Source of the DNA: Spiroplasma kunkelii CR2-3x
GTDB taxonomy: Bacteria; Bacillota_I; Bacilli_A; Mycoplasmatales; Mycoplasmataceae
Direction of reading: 5' to 3'
Length of the DNA: 64,000 nucleotides
NCBI RefSeq assembly: GCF_001274875.1
Contig: NZ_CP010899.1
Span: forward strand, 992,001-1,056,000
The position numbers and the translations under genes are program-made. Below are positions 42,819 through 52,072 of this stretch, piece after piece. The notes under the pieces were generated by a model. It saw only the letters and a program-made list of their open reading frames with translations, was not told the DNA's origin and ran no database searches. How positions within the stretch are numbered: position 1 is the stretch's first letter; each line of letters opens with the position of its first letter.

Positions 42819-43346
42819 ATTATTTATTCACCACATTTCTATTTTTGAATAATATAATAATCAGACTTATAAATAGTGTTTATTTTTTTACAATACAAAT
42901 AATTTGCTAAGACGCACACATTTATATAAATTATTTGTTTTTAATAAAATTAATAAAAAATATTATCTGTTCTACTGATAAACAAACTTAAATAACAAAA
43001 AAATTATAATTTAATTTAAAAAATAAAAATAAATTAAAAAAAGAGAAAATTATTTAATTATTTTTGATTGGATGAAGTTGTTTATCAATTTAAATATTAA
43101 ACCATTATCTCTTTTAATGACTTAATAACTTACCTATATACTATAACTAAATTAAAGTCAAATATTTCTAAAATTACTATAAAATAAAAGTGTAGAGTAC
43201 CCAATCAACAAGAACTCTACTTTTTTATTATATCAGTTTTAGTTATTTAAACACACTGAAAAATTAATATTTATTAAAATATTAATGACAAAAATTACTT
43301 TTAGATGTATAATTCTAAATGTAAATGTTTAATTTTAAAATTTTTA
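42819..43346. promoter_or_regulatory. Plectrovirus intergenic region with origin-like hairpin (copy C)
   Basis: Inverse of 24736-25261. CCCAATCAACAAGA (43200-43213) is the complement of the 14-mer, within the GTAGAGT stem; the second 14-mer is at 42303-42316, 897 bp away. Confidence 0.5.
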
Positions 43347-44310
43347 TTATATTAGTAAATTGTTGTTTAAACTAATAATTTTTTTATGTCGTTTTTTATA
43401 ATTTTCAAAGAATAATTTTTGTTCCTTTCAATGTTGATATTGTTTTTTATCATATGGAATATATTTTTTCATTTGTCAAAAATAGTCTTTATTTCAATCA
43501 CTATCAATGCTAACACCCATTAAATAACCATCTTTATTATTAAACATAAAATTATGTTTTGTACCTTTTAATGAAGCGATTAATTCCATTTCACACATTT
43601 CAATAACACCAACTTTAATAATTGAGTCAACACAATTGGCACTAAAACAATATGCTTTGGTATTTAAGTCATAAATATTTTTGCTTTTTTTCATTACTTT
43701 GGACTTTGACAATATATTTAACAACATATTTACTAATAAATTCATTTGTACCGGTTTCAACTGGTAAATTTTTATTATATCCATAAGGCCAACATTTTCT
43801 AACTACTTTATTAGGGATATATTCACTAAATATGATATGAAAATGAACTGTTCCGCGATTTTGATATTCATAAGCAACAAGATATTTTAAATCTTTATAT
43901 TTATTTTTCTTATATTTAGAAAAATAATAATTTAACCTTCGAATAAATAATCTAAAATGATAATTTGCTTTTTTAATATCTTGGACATTTTCATCATAAG
44001 TTAAAGTTAAAAAACCCATATTTTTACAACCACTAAAATTATGAATTGCTTTACGAATACAATTTGCTTGGGAACGAATACGACTATTTAATAATTTAGT
44101 TTGATTTTTACAACTATTTTTAATCCCAGTTAGATTGCTCTTACCAAATTTATTAATATATTCTAACGGTAAAACAACTGTTTTAATATAAGGACCATAA
44201 TATACTTTTTTAACATAATATTTTTGATTAACAAAATTACTATTATCAATATAAGGTCTATACAAATTTTCTCCTGTTAAACAATTATAAGGATTGATAT
44301 TTACATTCAT
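43347..44310 (-). pseudogene. Rolling-circle Rep (HUH type), copy C, single frameshift
   Basis: This is the best-preserved Rep in the window: 213 residues from MNVNINPYNCLTGENLYRPY, then after KYIVKVQS the frame changes (near 43690) and continues MKKSKNIYDLNTKAYCFSAN to LNNNLLI. HUH motif: YEYQNRGTVHFHIIF near residue 155; catalytic Tyr candidates in FISKYVVKYIVKVQ. It lies directly after the cargo gene and before the origin-like region. One indel would restore a protein of about 320 residues. Confidence 0.85.
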
Positions 44311-44498
44311 TTTTTATTTTCTTTTCTAAAACAAAAATAAAAAACATTTATTTATATTTAAAGTTTCGTTCAAGAAAACTTTTATTGGTTTAAATACATT
44401 AAACATTTTGATAAATGTTTTTTTATTTTAATTTAGATTATATTTTTAGTTTTTTATATTGTTAATTAATTTTTCGGTTTAAAAATAAATTTAAAATA

Positions 44499-45008
44499 CT
44501 ATTGATTAAATAAATGAACTAAATTTCCAAAATCATCTACAGTAAATATTACACCATTTATACTATTTATTAAAGGACTAGAAAAAATATTGCCAAATGT
44601 AGCAAGAAGATTACTATAAAAAATACTATTTTCTTCTATTTTTGACACAAAAATAAGTTCATTATTATCATTAATTTCTTTTAATTTTAATTTTAAAAAA
44701 TTAACCATATTAATAATTCTTATATCAAGAAATGGTACTCTTGTATCAATTAAAAATTTATTTAAATTTTTAATTGTTTTTGAAGACAAATAAATAATTC
44801 AATCTGCAATAAAAGTTTCTTGTTTTTCATTATCTCTATATAAAGAATCTTTCAATATTTTATCTTCTCCACCAGTAACAGAACTGCTACTTTCTGCTGT
44901 TGAAAAATTTGAACTTTTATTATTTGGCATCATTGCCATTAAAGGTGCTGCTCCACTTGTTGTTATAGCTGTTGCTCCTATTAAACTTAATATTTTTTTT
45001 ATATTCAT
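44499..45008 (-). CDS. Secreted protein, plectrovirus cargo type 2
   Basis: 169 residues: signal peptide MNIKKILSLIGATAITTSG, then a Ser-rich linker (TAESSSSVTGGED), then a helical domain (NLNKFLIDTRVPFLDIRIIN and SLINSINGVIFTVDDFGNLV). Apart from signal and upstream DNA it has nothing in common with 41130-41726. SD AAAGGA. It sits between the virus hairpin region and rep, in the same orientation, so it is probably carried and expressed as part of the plectrovirus. Function unknown; an effector or an exclusion protein are possibilities. Confidence 0.75.
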
Positions 45009-45235
45009 AATATATTATTCCTTTCTTTTTTTTATTTATATGTATTTGCTATACATAATTTAACTATATTTTATTATTTTTCTTTTGTCAAATTTACTTA
45101 TTTTTACTTTGGGGCAGTTGTGTTACTTAATTCAAGTAAAAGGGGCTTCGCCCCTAAGTCGCTCCGCAACTTTTACCCCTTTAAGTAAGGTGGTGTGGTG
45201 GTTTATCCACGAACCACCTTACTTTTTTTCTTAAC
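45009..45235 (-). promoter_or_regulatory. Constant 5' region of the cargo cassette with hairpins (copy 2)
   Basis: Nearly the same as 41727-41880: SD, TATACATAATTTAACTATA, GTTGTGTTACTTAATT, hairpin GGGGCTTCGCCCC. The distal stem here is GTAAGGTGG/CCACCTTAC (45185-45222) with a T run on the plus-strand side. Copy A carries the same stem at about 6514-6553. Confidence 0.7.
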
Positions 45236-45254
45236 AAAATACATTTTACTACTA

Positions 45255-46322
45255 CTAAAAATAGCGTAAAAGTCCGTTAACCATTGCTAAAACCAATATA
45301 GAACTTAACATAATCTTAAATGTAATATCAAAAGCAAACAAATTACCAATATTATTAAACAATTCAGGTACATTAATAAACACATGTACTATCCCATTAA
45401 CAAATTTATAAATTTCTTTCATACCAGGCAAATTATTTACAATCCAAATTGCTGCATTTTGAATATGACAAGCAATATTATATCAACTACAAATTTTATA
45501 AGGTATTTTTCAAATATTACCACTATTAATTTCATTATTTCAATCAGTGGCATTATAAAGACTAAAATTAAAACCATTAATTGAAATAGACCTATCCTCT
45601 GTTAATCTAGTTGTATTAAATCTAATTACATTAAAACCTTGATATTTTGTTCTATCTGTCATATCTAATAATTTTATTGATTGAGTTCATTTATCATTAT
45701 TAGAAGGTAAAATATCAGTCTTATAATCTCAATTTGAATAATAAGAAAAATAATCATTAGTACTATTTATCGTATAGGCATTATACAACTGCACTTGTGG
45801 TTTTAAATAATAAATATTTGTATCAGTAAATCTTAAAATATTAAAAACCATTGATTTTGGATATAATAAAAAACCATTTTTTACAAAAAATACAAAACCT
45901 AAACTACCATTATCAGATGTAAAATAAATACATTCTCTAAAATTAGAAATATCAAATATAACTCTTAAAACATTAAAATAAAAATAATCTAAAATTAAAA
46001 ATAAATTATCCAACGAATAAAAATTTTGTTTAACATCATTAACAAAATAATTACTATTAGATTTTTTAAGAATATCCATATTAATCAATTCTTTATAATT
46101 AAAATTTAAAACTAAATAATTCATATCAAAATGTTTATAACTTTGATTGGCAATAATTGGCATAAATAAATATTGTATAATTTCTCAATTAAAAGTAAAT
46201 TCATATTTTATATTGTTTTTATAAATAAAAATATTTAGCAATTTATTTGGGGTTTTATAATTAATAATTAATCTACCCAAAGAACCCTTAGAAATATCTT
46301 TTGAATTTCAACTTAATCTATA
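45255..46322 (-). pseudogene. Plectrovirus adsorption protein, 5'-truncated (copy C)
   Basis: An open frame without start, from RLSWNSKDISKGSLGRLIIN through NSNYFVNDVKQNFYSLDNLF, QLYNAYTINSTNDYFSYYSN, to AAIWIVNNLPGMKEIYKFVN and the membrane anchor MLSSILVLAMVNGLLRYF (TAG at 45255). No internal stops, so only the N-terminal third is lost. The block A-x-I-W-I-V-N-x-x-P-G is shared with AVIWIVNTIPGVKQVNEL near the end of the intact protein at 52073-54250. Confidence 0.75.
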
Positions 46323-46434
46323 CTCCTTGCATTTGTCTTATTAAATCACCATTTTCATCTTTTTTAAATTTTACTAACACCTCATCTTTACAATAAGGCA
46401 CTTCACAATCTAATCATTTATTAATAAATGCCAT
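46323..46434 (-). pseudogene. Tailed-phage small gene, 3'-truncated by plectrovirus DNA
   Basis: MAFINKWLDCEVPYCKDEVL to KKDENGDLIRQMQG, then the frame runs into the plectrovirus adsorption fragment and stops. It begins 3 nt after the lipoprotein gene and has an SD-like GGGTG, so it was in the same operon. Unknown function. Confidence 0.55.
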
Positions 46435-46436
46435 TT

Positions 46437-46988
46437 TTATTCACCCTTAACTTTTATATTACCATCATCATCAATAACTAAATCAGGTACATTTTGTTCT
46501 TCACCATTTCAACGATAAACGGCTTTAAAAACTTTTTCACTAGATGGTTCACAAAATTTTCAATTAAATGAACCATTCCAAAAAATTGTTATGTCTTTTG
46601 GATATTTTACTGCTTCATATTTAAAAGTACCTTCTGTTTCCATAAAAATAAATAATTTTTCTATTCCATTTTCATTAATAATTACTCTTTTTCCATTTTT
46701 TATTTCTATGTCATTTTTAAATTTTGTAACTCTTCAATTTTCGGTTGAATTACTATGTCATACCACATAATAATATTTACTATCAACTTCATTAAATGGT
46801 TTTTCTTGTGGTCCTATTCATTCTAAGTTATTTTTAATATTTTCATCTGTTGTATTTATTTTATTTTTTTCTTTTAGTTGTGTTAATTCTTCAGGTGTAT
46901 ATTCTTGTTTTTTACTACAACCAACTAAACTTGTTGTACTTGTTCCTAGTAATGTAATTGCACCAAATAAACTTAATAATCTTTTCAT
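46437..46988 (-). CDS. Phage-associated lipoprotein, same family as 54280-54717
   Basis: 183 residues. Signal MKRLLSLFGAITLLGTSTTS with lipobox SLVG-C. The mature part has DSKYYYVVWHSNSTENWRVT, IFWNGSFNWKFCEPSSEKVF and KAVYRWNGEEQNVPDLVIDD. The last block matches YVYIHSLYRWDGAGEPETPT plus INKDTGEI of the lipoprotein at 54280, with the same spacing, so both are one domain family. It lies between tailed-phage genes (structural fragment upstream, MAFINKW gene downstream), all minus strand. Likely a phage-encoded surface lipoprotein; exclusion of other phages is my hypothesis. SD GGAG lies 7 nt before ATG. Confidence 0.75.
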
Positions 46989-47035
46989 ATGTATATCTCC
47001 TTTATTATTTTAATTACATAATAATTTTAGCATAA

Positions 47036-48180
47036 TGAACTAACTAGATGGAATAAATGTAATACTAATAGGGTTATTACTTTTGTTTCTAATACCCAAA
47101 ACATTTGGATTAGAAACATCTATCGTAATATTTTTATCATTACCAAAATATTTATAAAATTTCATACTACTATAGCTTCATAAGTACTTTCATACAAATT
47201 TTTTGTTAAATCATTAGTTTCACCGGTAAATAATGTTGTTTTTTTTATTTTCTTTTATATTAGCAAGGTCATAAATTAAACTACCTTCCATAAAATTAAC
47301 TTTATCATTTTGTGAACGACCAATGGAGCGTAAACTTAATTCGTTTAATGTTTTAAAATTTCTTTCTTCACAATTATAAACACCACCCAAAAGATTAATA
47401 TTTCTATCAGGAATAAAATTTTCTATATTTGGTTGTGCACATTCAACTTGTAAATTATTAAGATTAAGATTATTAAATTGAATTGATGAATAAGCATGTA
47501 AAAATTGTTCTAAAGTAGTAATTGTTGGATTAATTTGTTTTAAATCAATTTCAGTTTCATAATAAGCATCATTAAATTTATTGTTAAATAAATTATAAAA
47601 ATTATTAAGCCTAATTATTGAAGTGGTATTAGTACATTGCATTGGTGCTGTAATTTTAGCAATTAATGGTAGTACTACATTAGAAGGCATAATATCAACA
47701 GTATAAGGTTTATAAGTAAGTGGGCCAGGTGGTAATACTGCTTTAGGGTAAAAAAATGTTGTTTCTTCAAGTAAATCATAATCTAAAGCACTTGTTTTAA
47801 TAACACTATTTCATGCTTGAACATTACCATTTGGTTTAATAAATTTAGCCATTGTTTGTCATTCACCTTGAAAGTTTTGCAATGCAGTAATATTATCATT
47901 TAAAGTAAATGGATTTTCTGAATATGTTGTAATTTTAAAATTAGTTTTACCAATAGTTTGTAAATTAATTAAATCAATAACATAACTTTCTAATGTTCCA
48001 TCAGTAGTTGGATTAAATTCTAATTTTTTATCTAAATCAGTTAATTTAGTATCTTTATCTAATGCTTCAAAATCTTGTGATAATATTACAATTTCATCAG
48101 TTCCACCATTAACATTAATTTTATTTTGTCCTAAATCAACTGTTGAATAAACTTTATTTCCTAATTTAGTGTTCTTATTG
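47036..48180 (-). pseudogene. Tailed-phage structural protein fragment
   Basis: Minus-strand reading from the junction at 48180: NKVYSTVDLGQNKINVNGGT, DGTLESYVIDLINLQTIGKT, YKPYTVDIMPSNVVLPLIAK, FNDAYYETEIDLKQINPTIT, then frameshifts in an A run (near 47240) and near 47160, ending VLGIRNKSNNPISITFIPSS. About 375 codons remain; the N-terminus is replaced by plectrovirus DNA. It is followed by the lipoprotein gene. Probably a virion protein, family unknown. Confidence 0.5.
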
Positions 48181-48290
48181 TATTGGGGATTTTTCTTTAT
48201 ATTGGTTTAGGAATTTATCAAAAAATTCGTCAAATTGAACGAAATAAAAAAGATAAAAAAGAAATTGAAAGAAAGGAGGATAAAAAATAA
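48171..48290 (+). pseudogene. Plectrovirus small membrane protein, 5'-truncated
   Basis: A 39-codon tail, [20 protein letters not shown] followed by a highly charged [19 protein letters not shown] end. The start is lost at the junction. It overlaps the next ATG (TAATG) and carries that gene's AGGAGG. Confidence 0.6.
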
Positions 48291-48547
48291 TGTTAGGTAT
48301 GTATTTAACAACGGCGGTTAATTTTTTAACAACAACAGCACCTACACCTAAAAATATGACTGAGGGTATGACTGGTATTTGAACTGGATTAACTAGTGCA
48401 TTATGAAAAGTTAAAGATGGTGTAACAAATATTTTACCTGAGATAATGGTTTTTTTAGGCGATGCGTGAATTATTTTAATTCCGTTTGCTATATTTTGTA
48501 TTATAAAAATATTAAATTTTTTCCGTATTATGGTTAAAGGAGTTTAG
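48290..48547 (+). CDS. Plectrovirus coat protein candidate (85 aa)
   Basis: MLGMYLTTAVNFLTTTAPTP begins an amphipathic N-terminal half (KNMTEGMTGIWTGLTSALWK) followed by one long hydrophobic span (IMVFLGDAWIILIPFAIFCI) and a short basic end. This layout (exposed helix, membrane span, positive tail facing DNA) is that of filamentous phage major coat proteins. AGGAGG lies 9 nt before ATG. It is the last gene before the intergenic region, which in filamentous phages is typical for highly expressed coat genes. 49849-50052 or 51421-51825 are alternative candidates. Confidence 0.6.
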
Positions 48548-48936
48548 TATTTATTATTTATCATATATTTTAACTGTGGCACACTAGTTTTTATATGTGA
48601 TTTGATGTAAAAAATGAATTTATTAAATAGAAAAATGAACTTATTATATTTACTATTAAAGTTCTTAATAGTTATTTTCAGTGTGCCAATTTTTATTATT
48701 TTATATATTTAACAATGTTTATTAACAGTGTTTATTAAACATTAAATAAACAATATATTAACTTTTTTTATAACATTGTTAATAATCAGTGTTTATTACA
48801 ATAAATAAACATTATACGAACATTATTTATAACATTGTTTATTAAGCTGTAAATGTTTTCTAAATAAGTGTTTAATTTTTCTAGTTAAGTTGTGAGCTGT
48901 TAATTTACAACAAATATTTAGTTAGGAGATTATATT
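48548..48936 (+). promoter_or_regulatory. Plectrovirus intergenic region with iteron-like repeats (copy D)
   Basis: No gene. TGTTTATTA occurs at 48716-48724, 48729-48737, 48790-48798 and 48836-48844; the reverse AATAAACA at 48745-48752 and 48804-48811. Upstream, CTATTAA/TTAATAG forms a hairpin (about 48651-48672) and GGCACACT (48578-48585) is complementary to AGTGTGCC (48680-48687). The region differs from the intergenic regions of copies B and C. Likely contains origin, packaging signal and the promoter for 48937 onward. Confidence 0.5.
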
Positions 48937-49263
48937 ATGGATATGAAATTTAAAACAACTAAGGAATATAAAAAAATAAAGAGAGATTTTATTAAAGATA
49001 TTTTTTGATTAAATTTGATTTGTTTTTTTGGACATATTATTAATTTATTTATTTTAAGTTTATTTATTTATCTTTCAATATTAAGTTATGGTAAAGATTT
49101 TCCATTCTTTGAAATTATTATGTCTGTATTTGCTTTTATATCATTTATTTTTATGATTATTATGCATATAAAATATATTTTTGAAATTAAGGTGGATTTT
49201 GATGTTGAAAAAGAAAAATTAATTCAATATTGACAAATTGAAGGAGTTAATAAAATTGAGTAA
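48937..49263 (+). CDS. Plectrovirus membrane protein (108 aa)
   Basis: [20 protein letters not shown] is a basic N-terminus; two hydrophobic spans follow ([20 protein letters not shown] and [20 protein letters not shown]), then an acidic/basic tail. First gene after the intergenic region, SD AGGAG. Topology N-in with a short outer loop. Function unknown; it may act in virion extrusion. Confidence 0.7.
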
Positions 49264-49696
49264 TTATATTAAGAAAAATCAGAATATAGAAAATTATTTT
49301 ATTAGTAAGGAATTTATCCCTTTTACAACAGATAAAGCAAGTTTTATTAATTTACCCAATCATAATCGCCATATTGGTTTTTGGTTGAGTAATAAGTTTA
49401 TTTATCCGAGTGAAAAACATTCAGAGCAAGTAGCAATTGGTTTGATTTATGATAATTCTTATCCTATTATAAAGTATGATGAAAATTTAAAGCGAAATAT
49501 TTGAAAATATTTAACTGGAACAGAATTAATCAATTTATATAATCAATATAAACAAAATTATTTTACTAAAATGAAAGAAGCGTTATTTTCAAGTGAACCT
49601 AAAAAAGTAAAAGCAAATAATAACAATAATAATTTAATAAATTGAACTGTTGAAAAAGAGCAACAATTAATTAAAGATTTGGAAGATTTAAATTAA
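49256..49696 (+). CDS. Plectrovirus hydrophilic protein (146 aa), possible ssDNA-binding
   Basis: I chose the TTG at 49256 because AAGGAG lies 9 nt upstream; a TTG at 49238 in the same frame has none. It overlaps the previous gene by 8 nt. The core [40 protein letters not shown] and [16 protein letters not shown] looks strand-rich, followed by a poly-Asn linker and an acidic end ([14 protein letters not shown]). Core plus acidic tail resembles single-strand DNA-binding proteins, which filamentous phages need, but no sequence motif proves this. Confidence 0.6.
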
Positions 49697-49846
49697 ATGA
49701 GTTTATATGATTATTGAGTTCAATTTGTTAGTTATATTATTGGTGCAAATGCCCCTGAGTTTTTATATGTTATATCGTTTGTGTTATTTATTGTTTTGTT
49801 TTTTGGAATGTTTTTTAAACTTATTCAAAAAATGTGGAGTTTTTAA
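49697..49846 (+). CDS. Plectrovirus small membrane protein (49 aa)
   Basis: MSLYDYWVQFVSYIIGANAP, one hydrophobic span (FLYVISFVLFIVLFFGMFFK), end MWSF. ATG follows directly on the previous stop. Size and layout fit a minor coat or coat-assembly protein. Confidence 0.65.
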
Positions 49847-49848
49847 AT

Positions 49849-50052
49849 ATGCAAAATGATTGAATTAAATTAAAAGAGTTTTTTATTCATATATTTTTGT
49901 TTATAGATAAAACAAATGTTGAAACTATTACAATGTGGAATTTAACGCAAAATGAATATTTAACTTTAATGGTTGGTATTTGAATTGTTATTTTGTTATT
50001 AACTTGGTTTTTCTTGTGAATGGTTTTTAAAATAGTTAGTTGTTTTAAATAA
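49849..50052 (+). CDS. Plectrovirus small membrane protein (67 aa)
   Basis: MQNDWIKLKEFFIHIFLFID, then an exposed segment and a long Trp/Leu-rich span (LMVGIWIVILLLTWFFLWMV), end KIVSCFK. Two nucleotides after the previous gene. Coat protein candidate. Confidence 0.65.
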
Positions 50053-50064
50053 TTAAATTTTGTT

Positions 50065-50380
50065 ATTATTATGGTTTTCTCTCCCCACAAAATTTTAAAA
50101 TCTTTTTTTGAATATAATATATATTTTCATTATGAATGCAATAATTATTAATATAAATAATGTTGTAAAAAATATTTCTTTTGCATTTATTTGATTAATA
50201 TTTTTAAATATTCATTCTACAAAATTAATTGTAGTAATTAATTTTTCGATAGGATTGATTAAAAAGTTTATAATTCCAATAATAGGCAATAATAGGCAAT
50301 AATATTGAAATTATTTTTAAAATTTTCTTAATTTTTATCACTCTATTTTTTGATTTGTGGGGAGAAAAAACCATAATAAT
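50065..50380. repeat. 27-bp inverted repeat flanking an antisense frame
   Basis: 50065-50091 and 50354-50380 are inverted repeats with one mismatch (core TTTGTGGGGAG and CCATAATAAT). The 262 bp between them contain the antisense frame 50095-50341. In RNA this would be a strong stem that could separate expression of the genes on either side. Confidence 0.85.
50095..50341 (-). pseudogene. Antisense small membrane protein broken by a 10-bp duplication
   Basis: AATAGGCAAT is present twice in a row (50281-50290, 50291-50300). With one copy removed the minus strand has a 78-residue frame: VIKIKKILKIISILLPIIGI, NPIEKLITTINFVEWIFKNI, FFTTLFILIIIAFIMKIYII, ending KKRF-TAA. Two TM spans. GTG start, weak SD. 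Its position between plus-strand virion genes, enclosed by the 27-bp inverted repeat, suggests a separately acquired gene. Confidence 0.5.
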
Positions 50381-50414
50381 ACTAGTTTAATTATAAATAA
50401 CTATTGGAGGTAAA

Positions 50415-51428
50415 ATGAAAAAATTTATATTTTTCTTTAAAAATTATTGTTATATTAGTGGTTCAATGATTTTATTTAGTTTAATTGATTTATTATTTTG
50501 GATAATTTCTTTATATTGTGTTGGTTTGGTATTTTGATTGTTGTTTGCTTTGCAGTGTGTTTATTTTGTGTGATGATTGTGAGAAAATATTTTTTATCAG
50601 TTAAATTCTTTTCGGTTAGTTCAATTTATTTGAGATAATCCGTTGTCGGTAATTATTGGTAAATTAGGAACTGGTAAAACATTACTTTTAACTTATTTAT
50701 CGCAAGTTATGAAATTATTGACAGATAAAATTTATAGTAATTATCCGTTAGAAGATGATAAAGTAAAAGTTTTAACATTTAAAAATTTAGATTTTACAGA
50801 TAGAACAAAACCAGTTCCCCCAGATGATAGTGTTATTTTATTTGATGAAAGTTATTTGTATATTGATGGAACTAGTCCTCACGATGAGAAAAAAGTTCAT
50901 AGTGGTAAAATACCGTGAATTGTTTTAGCGAGACATTTTGGTAATCGTGCGTTGTTTACTGCTCAGCGTGAGGGTATGATTTGAAATAATATTCGCCAGT
51001 TAGCAAGTGGAATTATTATTCCAATTTCATTGAAAAAACCTGTTGCTAAAAAGGGATTTAATTTTTTTAATCGTTTCTTTATTATGCGAATTGGAATTTT
51101 TCAAGATATAACAGATTATGAAATTTGAAAAACAAAATCAGTAGAACGAACAGCAGAAGGTAAACGAGTAAAACATAAGTCGGATGTTGGATTAGGAATT
51201 CGGTTTTTTAAAATAATTATTCCTCTTGAATTTGCCAATAAGTATGATAGTCAATGATTAAAATTTGTGCGTGATTTAAAAAATAATGAAATTGTTAATA
51301 AAAAAGAATATTATTGGTCAGAAATTACAAAATTAAGTGTTAAAGAACGATTGGAGTTATTTGATATTGATATTTTGAAAAAGAATTTAAAACCTAAAAA
51401 AGAGAAAGGAAATAGTAAAGATGATTAA
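50415..51428 (+). CDS. Zot-like assembly ATPase of plectrovirus
   Basis: 337 residues, reading through seven TGA codons near the N-terminus. Residues 1-55 hold two hydrophobic spans; the P-loop GKLGTGKT is near 81-88, Walker B VILFDE near 140-145 (PPDDSVILFDESYLY), and WIVLARHFGNRALFTAQREG follows as the sensor region. Filamentous phages use such Zot/pI-family NTPases to drive virion extrusion through the membrane. In inoviruses the TM span is after the ATPase; here it is before. SD GGAGG lies 6 nt before ATG. It overlaps the next gene by 8 nt. Confidence 0.85.
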
Positions 51429-51825
51429 TTTATTAGTTGAAAATAATAATAGTAATTGAGACAAGATTTTTAGTTTTGTTTTTGATATATTTTTGTTTAT
51501 TTTTGATGTAATTTGAAATACAAAGTTACCGATGACAAATACGTCAATTGCTTATTTTTTAATCTTTTTTATGGTTATTAAGTTATCTATTTATGCAATT
51601 CACGGCACATCAACACAGTATAATAATTTAGGTTCAACAGTACAAATGGGGGTGTCAAATATTTATTCTGCTACTGCTCGTGGTGTTTTTGATACTAAAC
51701 AAGGTATGCGAAAACATATTAAAGAGCGTAAACAATTTAAAATTAATCGTAATAAAAAACAATTATCAAGTTTAGCAAAACAAGCAAAAACAAGAGAACA
51801 AGGATATAGGAGAATGCATAAATAA
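51421..51825 (+). CDS. Plectrovirus coat-like membrane protein (134 aa)
   Basis: [20 protein letters not shown], a long hydrophobic region (residues 17-60) and a basic tail rich in Lys, Arg and Gln ([28 protein letters not shown]). The copy-A homologue is 8187-8480. The basic end would face DNA if it is a virion protein. Overlaps the Zot gene and, by one base, the next gene. Confidence 0.7.
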
Positions 51826-52061
51826 TGATTAAATTAGTTTTATTGGTGGCGGCAATCGCTATATTTGGAACTGGTTTTATTACTGTTATTATTAATCAAT
51901 TTACATCAGCAAAAAATATTATTATGGATTTATATAATTCTGATACTTGGTTGATTTGATTATTTGGCAGAATGGCAGTTTTGTTTAGTCATCCGTTAAT
52001 GTTAACAATATCAAGTTTATATATTGTTGGGTTTATTGTTTCAAAAACATTGTATAGTTAG
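51825..52061 (+). CDS. Plectrovirus small membrane protein (78 aa)
   Basis: [20 protein letters not shown], two spans, end [10 protein letters not shown]. Intact version of the frames at 7939 and 22657. Starts in the stop codon of the preceding gene. Probably a minor coat protein at the virion end, judging from its place before the adsorption gene. Confidence 0.65.
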
Positions 52062-52072
52062 GAGTTGAATTT

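Larger units (their letters stand above)
42050..46322 (-). mobile_element. Decayed plectrovirus copy C
   Basis: Minus-strand order: adsorption protein (5'-truncated), hairpin region, secreted cargo gene (45008), second-lineage Rep (44310), intergenic region with origin-like repeats, RHH-like gene (42818). The right half 42050-43950 mirrors 24050-26030 of copy B. The left junction at 46322 cuts into a tailed-phage gene. Confidence 0.85.
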
